Of a stretch of DNA of 6,658 bases, positions 1 through 5,552 are shown in pieces (positions within the stretch are counted from its first letter, which is position 1; each line of letters opens with the position of its first letter). This stretch comes from an uncultured Clostridia bacterium (lineage in GTDB: Bacteria; Bacillota; Clostridia; Oscillospirales; CAG-272), in contig CAMFEL010000110.1 of the NCBI GenBank assembly GCA_945949385.1, forward strand, positions 1-6,658, in the 5' to 3' direction. The notes beneath the pieces are model-generated. The model saw only the letters and a program-made list of their open reading frames with translations, ran no database searches and was not told the DNA's origin. Both the position numbers and the translations under genes were made by a program.

Positions 1-21
1 AAAAAAGGTTCTAAGCGGAGC

Positions 22-146
22 GCGAGGCAGAGCCTCGCATGTGCTTAAGCGGGGTACGGGGCAGCGCCCCGTGTATACCCACCGGGGCACGGGGCAGCGC
101 CCCGTATTTGCCACCGGGGCGCGGGGCAGCGCCCCTGCGGAGCCCC
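22..146. repeat. Tandem array of four GC-rich palindromes downstream of ileS
   Basis: Four hairpin-forming units follow one another at a period of about 32-34 bp. They are GCGAGGC-AGA-GCCTCGC (22-38), ACGGGGC-AGC-GCCCCGT (56-72), the same palindrome again (89-105), and GGGGC-AGC-GCCCC (123-135). The last sits inside a wider GGGGC/GCCCC pair (116-120 with 142-146), so it could form a nested hairpin. The linkers are also related (CACCGGGGC and similar). The array starts 8 bp after the ileS stop codon, and on the ileS strand it ends in a run of six T at positions 1-6. A role in ending transcription or protecting the 3' end of the ileS mRNA is plausible. The T run lies about 15 nt beyond the last hairpin, so this is not a textbook intrinsic terminator. 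It could instead be a dispersed intergenic repeat family. The repeat structure is seen directly; the function is inference. Confidence 0.85.
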
Positions 147-153
147 ACAGCTT

Positions 154-3100
154 TTATACTGTCTTGACCGTTATCTTCACGGCTTCGCCGTTGATGTTCC
201 AGTCCTTTGCAACGCCGTCTGCGGGAGCTTTCTCAAATGCGAGAGCGTCACACAGGACGGCTTTCGTAAATTCTCCGTTGTCCTTTTCAAGGATAGCCTT
301 AATCTTATCGCTGCCCTCAACGGTGACGGAAATATGGTCGGTCACATTGAAGTCGGCTTCCTTGCGCATGGTCTGCACCTTGGAGATAAGCTCGCGCACG
401 AAGCCTTCCTCCACCAGCTCGTCGGTCAGCACAGTGCAAAGCGCAACAGTAAGACCGTTCTGAGCTACGGAATACCAGCCCTCTTTCTGCTGAACATCTA
501 TAAGCAGGTCATCGCGGGAAAGGCTGACGGGAGTGCCGTCAACATCAAAATCAAGCGCTCCGTTCTTCTCAAGGCAAGCCATTGCCCGATTTCCGTCAAC
601 AGCGGCAAGATAGCGATTTATGCCGCCCAAAAGCTTTCCGTACTTGGGACCCACGGTGCGAAGCTGAGGCTTGAAGCTGTATGAAGAAATCTGAGAAATA
701 TCGGGGGAGAAGGTCGCCGCCTTGACGTTAAGCTCCTCCTCAACTATCTCTCGGTAGTAGCTGTCCACAGTTCTGTCCGTCTTTACGCATATCTCGGACA
801 AAGGCTGTCTGTTCTTGATATTTGCGCCGTTTCGAGCCGCTCTGCCCAGTACAACACAGTCCAGAACAAACTCCATGTCGTCCTCAAGCTTTTTGTCTAT
901 CATGCTTTCGTCAGCCTCGGGATATGCGCACAGATGTACGCTTTCCGGAGCCGAGGAGTCAACGGTGCATACGAGATTGCGGTATATATCCTCTGCCATA
1001 AAGGGTATCATGGGAGCTGCAGCCTTTGCAACGGTAACAAGAGCGGTATACAGAGTCATATACGCCGCGATCTTGTCGTCAGTCATATCCGAAACCCAGA
1101 AACGCTCACGGCTGCGGCGAACATACCAGTTGGAAAGCTCGTCCACAAAATCGGAAAGACAGCGCGCCGCCTCGGGGATGCGGTAAGCCGCAAGATTTGC
1201 GTCCGTATCCTTTACCGTGGTGTTGAGCCTCGACAGAATAAACCTGTCCATAACAGTAAGCGCGCACTTTTTGAGATCGTAGCCGGTGGGGTCAAAACTG
1301 TCTATATTTGCGTACAGAACCCAGAAAGCATAGGTGTTCTGAAGCGTTCCCATAAACTTGCGCTGACCCTCGGTGACAGCCTTGTCGCTGAAGCGTGAAG
1401 GCAGCCAGGGAGCGGAATTTGTATAAAAATACCATCGAATAGCGTCCGCGCCGTGGGTTTCAAGCGCCGTAAAGGGGTCAACCGCGTTACCCTTTGATTT
1501 GGACATTTTCTGCCCGTCCTCATCCTGTACCAATCCCAGAACGATAACATTTCTGAAAGGCGCCTTGTCAAAAAGCAAAGTGGAAATCGCAAGCAGAGAG
1601 TAGAACCAGCCGCGGGTCTGGTCAACCGCCTCGGATATAAAGTCCGCCGGGAACTGGGACTCGAATTTGTCCTTGTTCTCAAATGGATAGTGATGCTGAG
1701 CAAAGGGCATGGAGCCGGAGTCAAACCAGCAGTCAATAACCTCGGTGACTCTCTTCATTTCTCCGCCGCACTTGGGACACTTGACAGTTACCGCGTCGAT
1801 ATAGGGACGGTGCAGCTCTATTTCAGCGGGGCAGTTGGAGGACATACTCCTAAGCTCCTCAATAGAGCCTACGCTGTGGCGGTGTCCGCAGGAGCATTCC
1901 CAAATATTCAGAGGCGTGCCCCAGTAACGGTTGCGGCTGATGCCCCAGTCCTGAACATTTTCCAGCCAGTCGCCGAAGCGCTTTTTGCCTATGGACTCGG
2001 GAATCCAGTTTATAGTGTTGTTGTTGGCAATGAGCCTGTCGCGCACCTCGGTCATTTTTATAAACCAGCTATCGCGGGCGTAGTATATAAGGGGAGTACC
2101 GCAGCGCCAGCAATGGGGATAGCTGTGCTCGAAAACGGGCGCGTCAAAAAGAAGTCCCCGCTCTTTCAGGTCACGCAGCACCAGCTTGTCTGCGTCCTTG
2201 ACAAAAACTCCCGGCCAGTCGGTCTCGGCGGTCATTTCGCCCTTTGCGTCAACAAGCTGAATAAGGGGCAGACCGTATTTGCGTCCCACTCTGGCGTCAT
2301 CCTCACCGAAAGCAGGAGCAATGTGAACAATACCGGTACCGTCTTCCATGGTAACATAATCGTCTGCGGTTACATACCAGCATTTTTCGGCGGGAGAGAC
2401 GAATCCGAACAGGGGCTCGTATTCCCTGCCCTCAAGGTCGGCGCCCTTCATCTCTTCAAGAACTTCGTACTGTCCCTCTCCCAGTACCTTGTCGGCGAGC
2501 GCCTTTGCCAGAATATATACTTCCTCTTTGCAGCTAACTTTCACATAAACCGCATCGGGGTTTACGCAAAGCGCGGCGTTTGACGGCAGAGTCCACGGCG
2601 TGGTAGTCCATGCCAGGAAGGATCCGCCGCCCTCTTTAAAGCGGAATTTAACGATAGCCGAACGCTCTTTAACATCCTTGTAACCCTGCGCGACCTCGTG
2701 AGAGGAAAGAGGTGTGCCGCAGCGGGGACAGTAAGGCACTATCTTAAAGCCCTTGTAAAGAAGCCCCTTGTCCCATATCTGCTTCAGCGCCCACCATTCG
2801 GACTCGATATAGTCGTTGTGATAGGTGACATAAGGATCCTTCATATCCGCCCAGAAGCCTACGGTGTCGGAAAAGGACTCCCACATGCTCTTGTACTTCC
2901 ATACGGATTCCTTGCACTTTTCGATAAAGGGGGCAATGCCGTACTCCTCTATCTGCTCCTTGCCGTTAATACCGAGCAGCTTTTCCACCTCGAGCTCAAC
3001 AGGCAGACCGTGAGTATCCCAACCCGCCTTGCGGGGCACATCGCAGCCCTTCATGGCGTGATAGCGTGGGATCATATCCTTGATTACTCTGGTCAGCACA

Positions 3101-3273
3101 TGGCCGATGTGAGGCTTGCCGTTTGCGGTGGGAGGGCCGTCGTAAAACGTGTATTTTCTGTCGCCCTTGTGGATGTCAAGGCTTTTTTCAAAAATACCGT
3201 TGTCCTTCCAGAACCTAAGAGTTTCAGCCTCGCGGCTGACAAAGTTCAGATCTGTGGGTACCTTCTTGTACAT
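154..3273 (-). CDS. ileS: Isoleucyl-tRNA synthetase (IleRS2-like)
   Basis: This cytoplasmic class I aminoacyl-tRNA synthetase charges tRNA-Ile with isoleucine using ATP. The protein is 1039 residues. In order it shows the HIGH signature (55-58, in PHIGHVLT), a CPRC zinc-type pair (182-185), the editing-domain threonine-rich peptide TTTPWTLPSN (223-232), the editing motif GTGIVHIAPAFGEDD (312-326), a CWRC pair (388-391), the KMSKS loop (589-593, in DGQKMSKSKGN), then the anticodon-binding region. The C-terminus lacks the terminal Cys pairs of the shorter bacterial IleRS1. With the length of about 1040 residues and the HGLPVELEVEK motif, this points to the eukaryote-like IleRS2 clade. The start is the ATG at 3273 (MYKKVPTDLNF), with AAAAGGA 11 nt upstream. 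The same frame is open back to an ATG at 3390, but that stretch lies inside the T-box leader and terminator and is not coding. Expression should be controlled by the T-box upstream. Confidence 0.97.
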   Translation of the reverse strand: MYKKVPTDLNFVSREAETLRFWKDNGIFEKSLDIHKGDRKYTFYDGPPTANGKPHIGHVLTRVIKDMIPRYHAMKGCDVPRKAGWDTHGLPVELEVEKLLGINGKEQIEEYGIAPFIEKCKESVWKYKSMWESFSDTVGFWADMKDPYVTYHNDYIESEWWALKQIWDKGLLYKGFKIVPYCPRCGTPLSSHEVAQGYKDVKERSAIVKFRFKEGGGSFLAWTTTPWTLPSNAALCVNPDAVYVKVSCKEEVYILAKALADKVLGEGQYEVLEEMKGADLEGREYEPLFGFVSPAEKCWYVTADDYVTMEDGTGIVHIAPAFGEDDARVGRKYGLPLIQLVDAKGEMTAETDWPGVFVKDADKLVLRDLKERGLLFDAPVFEHSYPHCWRCGTPLIYYARDSWFIKMTEVRDRLIANNNTINWIPESIGKKRFGDWLENVQDWGISRNRYWGTPLNIWECSCGHRHSVGSIEELRSMSSNCPAEIELHRPYIDAVTVKCPKCGGEMKRVTEVIDCWFDSGSMPFAQHHYPFENKDKFESQFPADFISEAVDQTRGWFYSLLAISTLLFDKAPFRNVIVLGLVQDEDGQKMSKSKGNAVDPFTALETHGADAIRWYFYTNSAPWLPSRFSDKAVTEGQRKFMGTLQNTYAFWVLYANIDSFDPTGYDLKKCALTVMDRFILSRLNTTVKDTDANLAAYRIPEAARCLSDFVDELSNWYVRRSRERFWVSDMTDDKIAAYMTLYTALVTVAKAAAPMIPFMAEDIYRNLVCTVDSSAPESVHLCAYPEADESMIDKKLEDDMEFVLDCVVLGRAARNGANIKNRQPLSEICVKTDRTVDSYYREIVEEELNVKAATFSPDISQISSYSFKPQLRTVGPKYGKLLGGINRYLAAVDGNRAMACLEKNGALDFDVDGTPVSLSRDDLLIDVQQKEGWYSVAQNGLTVALCTVLTDELVEEGFVRELISKVQTMRKEADFNVTDHISVTVEGSDKIKAILEKDNGEFTKAVLCDALAFEKAPADGVAKDWNINGEAVKITVKTV

Positions 3274-3324
3274 AAACGCACCATTCCTTTTGTTGAAATA
3301 GATATAAATGAGTGCCGATGCGGG

Positions 3325-3359
3325 AAAATAAAAATCCCTTTGCCGCATGGACAAAGGGA
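3325..3359 (-). terminator. Attenuator terminator of the ileS T-box
   Basis: On the minus strand an 8-bp stem, TCCCTTTG (3359-3352) paired with CAAAGGGA (3342-3335), can extend by two inner pairs. It is followed by TTTTTATTTT. This is a Rho-independent terminator inside the leader, about 50 nt before the ileS start codon. Its 5' arm (TCCCTTTG) is also the sequence expected to form the 3' side of the T-box antiterminator, so the two folds exclude each other. This is the standard transcription-attenuation arrangement. Confidence 0.9.
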
Positions 3360-3560
3360 CACTTTGCAAAAACCACCTGCATACGGACATATGCGCCTCC
3401 TGTAACGGTGAGGCACCGGCGAGGACTACTGCAATAAGGTTCGTCCCGCGGCTCGGGAGTGATATTCATACCGGAAACCCTGTACCGACCTCGCACCAAC
3501 GCCGGCTCGCTTTACCTGTTTTCCGAACTACTGTCTCCGTCACAGCCTTTATTTTATACA
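3325..3560 (-). ncRNA. T-box riboswitch leader, isoleucine specifier (AUC)
   Basis: This is the ileS 5' leader, read on the minus strand. A Stem I base with a GACAGTAG (AG-bulge/K-turn type) segment lies near 3525-3540. The distal AGCGAGCCGG...GGTGCGA loop sequence lies near 3490-3512. The specifier loop GAATATCACTCCCGAG has the Ile codon ATC at 3461-3463. Next is a Stem IIA/B-type element with CGGTG-CCT-CACCG, the conserved CCGTTA, and a downstream GAGGC able to pair with GCCTC as a pseudoknot. Stem III GCATA/TATGC lies at 3379-3394. Then comes the T-box proper, AGGTGGTTTTTGC, whose TGGT (3372-3375) can pair with an ACCA tRNA end, as expected for tRNA-Ile. Last is the terminator. In this family uncharged cognate tRNA stabilises the antiterminator and turns the gene on. 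The ACC half of the usual TGGNACC bulge reads TTT here, which is unusual. Confidence 0.93.
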
Positions 3561-3565
3561 TCTGT

Positions 3566-3594
3566 ATTATATCACCGCCCCCGGCACTTGTCAA
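3566..3594 (-). promoter_or_regulatory. Consensus sigma-70/SigA-type promoter of ileS
   Basis: On the minus strand a perfect -35 TTGACA (3594-3589) is followed by a 17-bp spacer and a perfect -10 TATAAT (3571-3566). The expected transcription start is near 3560, which places the whole T-box leader in the transcript. Upstream of the -35 the sequence is A/T-rich (about 3595-3620), compatible with an UP element. The exact match to both consensus boxes suggests a strong constitutive promoter, with control left to the T-box. It lies about 90 bp past the end of the upstream aminotransferase gene, so ileS is its own transcription unit. Confidence 0.88.
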
Positions 3595-3684
3595 TAAATG
3601 TTGCAAATAAATATCAAACTTTCCCTTTTTGCCGTATATGCCGGGAATAATGAGGAAAATCCCCCGCATTCAGCCTGTTTTCGC

Positions 3685-4815
3685 TCATATGCCGCCGGCG
3701 TTTTTTGCAATGCCGCACAGTACACTGCAAAAATCGTCAGCCTCCTGCGCTGTGCTGAAGGGTCCCACGCTTGCCCTGACTGCCCCGCCCTCGGGGGTAC
3801 CCACGGTTTTGTGCGCAAGAGGCGCACAGTGCAGACCCGCACGAACGCAAATACCCGCTTCGTCAAGGCGAGCCGCACATTCCTGCGCCGTCATTCCCCG
3901 CACGTTGAAAAGGCACAAAGCGCCGCCCTCAGCCGAATACAGCCTTATTTCTTTATGTGCGGAAAGCTTTCTGTGGATACGGGCGCATAATTCCCTCTCG
4001 TATTTCCCGATAGCGTCTGCTCCGCGACGCCGCACATATTTTATACCCTCAGTAAGTCCCGCGGCGGCGGGAGTTGCCATAGTACCCGCCTCAAGCCTGT
4101 CGGGCAGAAATTCGGGCATATCAATATCAAGAGAGTTAATTCCGCTTCCTCCGTATGCAAAGGGAGCGGGAAGTATCCCGTCGGCAAAGAGAGCCAGTCC
4201 CGACCCCTGCGGTCCCAGAAGCCCCTTGTGTCCGGCACAGCACAGAGCGGAAATACCGTCCCTTTTCATATTGATGTCAACGCTGCCCGCACTTTGAGAA
4301 GCATCAAGAATAAACAGTATTCCTGAGCGGCGGCACAGAAGCCCCAGCTCCTCAGCAGGCAGACGGCGGTTGACTATATTGGAGGAATGGGTACATATAA
4401 GAGCCCTTGTATTGGGGCGGATAAGCTTTCTCACAGAGGCGCAGGGGTCTCCGCGGGTGGAGAATATATCGTACCGTACACCGCGGCTCTGTCGGAGAAA
4501 CTCCACGGGACGGAGCACGCTGTTATGTTCAAGGTCGGAGATTATAACATGATCCCCCTCCCCCACAAGACCGAAAATCGCCGCATTCAGAGCGTAGGTG
4601 GCGTTAGAGGTAATTACAACATTATCACTGTTTTCAAGTCCGAAAAGAGCCGAAGCCTCTTCCCTGCAATCAAAAAGCGCCTGCGATGCGCGAATTGCCA
4701 GTCTGTGACTGCCCCTGCCGGGGTTTCCGCACCACTTGCTCATACATTCATAAGCGGCATTCACCACCTCCGGCGGTTTCGGAAAGGTGGTAGCCGCGTT
4801 GTCAAGATATATCAT
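3685..4815 (-). CDS. Class V PLP-dependent aminotransferase, cysteine desulfurase-like
   Basis: The 376-residue protein has the fold-type I class V aminotransferase pattern of NifS/SufS-like enzymes. It has the N-terminal MIYLDNAATTFPKP (short N-terminus), LEHNS with the PLP-stacking His97, ILDASQSAG with Asp171 and Gln174, GHK with Lys197 as the PLP Schiff-base lysine, and RAGLHCAPLAH with Cys330 in the active-site loop position. The expected activity is removing S or Se from cysteine or selenocysteine to leave alanine and an enzyme-bound persulfide. The overall pattern resembles the TIGR01977 'cysteine desulfurase family' clade, whose physiological role is unsettled. The start at 4815 has AAAGGA 7 nt upstream. 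A strong terminator lies behind the promoter region, so it is probably transcribed from within about 80 bp, where I see no convincing promoter boxes. I see no strong terminator after its stop. It is unlikely to be IscS or SufS itself, as no Isc or Suf scaffold gene is adjacent. Confidence 0.9.
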   Translation of the reverse strand: MIYLDNAATTFPKPPEVVNAAYECMSKWCGNPGRGSHRLAIRASQALFDCREEASALFGLENSDNVVITSNATYALNAAIFGLVGEGDHVIISDLEHNSVLRPVEFLRQSRGVRYDIFSTRGDPCASVRKLIRPNTRALICTHSSNIVNRRLPAEELGLLCRRSGILFILDASQSAGSVDINMKRDGISALCCAGHKGLLGPQGSGLALFADGILPAPFAYGGSGINSLDIDMPEFLPDRLEAGTMATPAAAGLTEGIKYVRRRGADAIGKYERELCARIHRKLSAHKEIRLYSAEGGALCLFNVRGMTAQECAARLDEAGICVRAGLHCAPLAHKTVGTPEGGAVRASVGPFSTAQEADDFCSVLCGIAKNAGGI

Positions 4816-4896
4816 ATTTTATTCCTTTATACCGATTGCCTTTCTGTATATTCATAAGCGGTATCCGCAGACACCGCAGAACAGGTGAGCAATGAC

Positions 4897-4929
4897 AAAA
4901 AGCGGGCGGCGAAATGCCGCCCGCTTTTT
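4897..4929 (-). terminator. Strong Rho-independent terminator after the DUF3343 gene
   Basis: A perfect 14-bp inverted repeat, AAAAAGCGGGCGGC (4897-4910) with GCCGCCCGCTTTTT (4916-4929), encloses a 5-nt loop. The arms carry A and T runs at both ends, so it could work in either direction. It overlaps the DUF3343 stop codon by one base, and no plus-strand gene runs into it, so its job is to end the DUF3343 transcript. It also separates that gene from the aminotransferase 80 bp further on. Confidence 0.93.
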
Positions 4930-5147
4930 CAGCCCCCCAGCAGCTCGCCGTAGTTTATCCGTCTTGAAGCAAGAAGGCGCTGTGCCTCCTCTTTTTCGTT
5001 GCAGGCGAAGCTTACGCCGTACGCGCAGCCGTGCTTGGTCATATTGGGGTCAAGACCGACGATCTCCGCACGCACCCCTGCCCCCGACAGAGCGCGGTGA
5101 GCGCGATGAGCGTCGGTCATATTTTTCATGGAAGCAATACACATCAT
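4929..5147 (-). CDS. DUF3343 protein, putative Se/S carrier-like
   Basis: This is a small cytoplasmic protein of 72 residues with no signal peptide or membrane segment. It matches the pattern I know for DUF3343: an N-terminal beta strand (MMCIASMKNM), a helix (TDAHRAHRALSGAG), a second strand (RAEIVGLDP), the conserved MTKHGCAYG with Cys41, then the C-terminal helix and INYGELL. Pfam describes this family as putative Se/S carrier-like; direct biochemical proof is lacking to my knowledge. The Cys in GCAYG is the natural site for carrying a persulfide or selenide. Family members often occur next to cysteine-desulfurase-like genes, as here, although a strong terminator lies between the two. The start is the first of two adjacent ATGs (5147 or 5144), with AGGA 12 nt upstream. 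The frame stays open back to 5309, but that extension is not family-like and runs into the divergent gene. A weak TTGGAC/TAAACT promoter candidate lies near 5207-5236. Confidence 0.85.
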   Translation of the reverse strand: MMCIASMKNMTDAHRAHRALSGAGVRAEIVGLDPNMTKHGCAYGVSFACNEKEEAQRLLASRRINYGELLGG

Positions 5148-5300
5148 AATTTTTATCTGTCCTGTTTTCCTTTCTCCCTTATCTTGCCTACGGTACAGCT
5201 CATTACAGTTTATTCCGAACGCCGGGAAATGTCCAACATCCGAGGGGAGAAAATAAACAGCTTCTCTGATATTATCAATTCGGAGAAAGGAGTGTGACGC
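5148..5300. other. Divergent spacer, probable host/prophage junction
   Basis: This 153-bp spacer separates the minus-strand DUF3343 gene, which looks like host DNA, from the plus-strand phage packaging genes. It holds the ribosome binding region of DUF3343 (AGGA near 5160) and a strong Shine-Dalgarno AAAGGAG (5286-5292) for the gene starting at 5301. A TATTAT -10-like box (5270-5275) lacks a good -35. I see no tRNA, integrase or convincing direct repeat. The placement of a phage boundary here is inferred only from the change in gene type and direction. Confidence 0.45.
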
Positions 5301-5546
5301 TTGACTCAAAGCAAAACAGCAAAAGTCCGAAAGGCTCTTGAAAAAGTAACCGACGAGATTTCAAGCCTTTCAAAAAATATGGAAAACGATGACGGAGAGC
5401 TTGACTCCGGCAGAGTCAAACAGCTTCGTGAGCTTTGCGCCGCCGCAAAGGAGCTGTCCGCGCTGCTGAAAGAATACGGCAGTACGGCAAATCAAAAGCA
5501 GTTGACCGTAAAATTTACCGGCGACAGCGAGCAGTGGGCGCAGTAA
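5301..5546 (+). CDS. Small phage protein in the small-terminase position
   Basis: I do not recognise this 81-residue protein by family. It is hydrophilic and charged, with two predicted helices (about 1-28 and 36-60) split by an acidic turn (MENDDGELD, 27-35), and it ends in a strand-like tail, LTVKFTGDSEQWAQ. There is no signal peptide, membrane segment or Cys motif. The start is TTG: a stop codon in the same frame at 5295-5297 blocks anything earlier, AAAGGAG sits 8 nt upstream, and the next ATG would remove a third of the protein. It ends 6 nt before the terminase large subunit, so the two are almost certainly cotranscribed and perhaps translationally coupled. By position it may be the small terminase subunit or a packaging accessory protein, but it is short for a small terminase and shows no clear helix-turn-helix. 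The role is inference from context. Confidence 0.7.
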   Translation: MTQSKTAKVRKALEKVTDEISSLSKNMENDDGELDSGRVKQLRELCAAAKELSALLKEYGSTANQKQLTVKFTGDSEQWAQ

Positions 5547-5552
5547 AAAGCT

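Noticed and set aside
22..146. CRISPR array
   Set aside because: The units are palindromes with similar short linkers rather than constant repeats with unique 30-nt spacers, and there are no cas genes.
41..463. Plus-strand open frame with a repeated RGTGQRPV peptide
   Set aside because: It is the translation of the palindrome array followed by the antisense of the ileS 3' end; it has no ribosome binding site and no recognisable domain.
3274..3390. 39-residue N-terminal extension of ileS from an upstream ATG
   Set aside because: The extension overlaps T-box Stem III, the T-box sequence and the terminator hairpin, and family members begin near MYKKVPTDLNF.
1690..3405. Long plus-strand open frames (1690-2583 and 2698-3405)
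   Set aside because: They lie wholly opposite ileS and its leader. The minus strand carries all IleRS motifs, and the plus-strand frames show no known domain.
5031..5297. Plus-strand 88-codon frame ending just before 5301
   Set aside because: Its first half is antisense to the DUF3343 gene and the rest is intergenic; no domain or good ribosome binding site.
5148..5309. 54-residue N-terminal extension of the DUF3343 protein
   Set aside because: The family begins at the MMCIASMK strand; the extension is not family-like and overlaps the start of the divergent phage gene.
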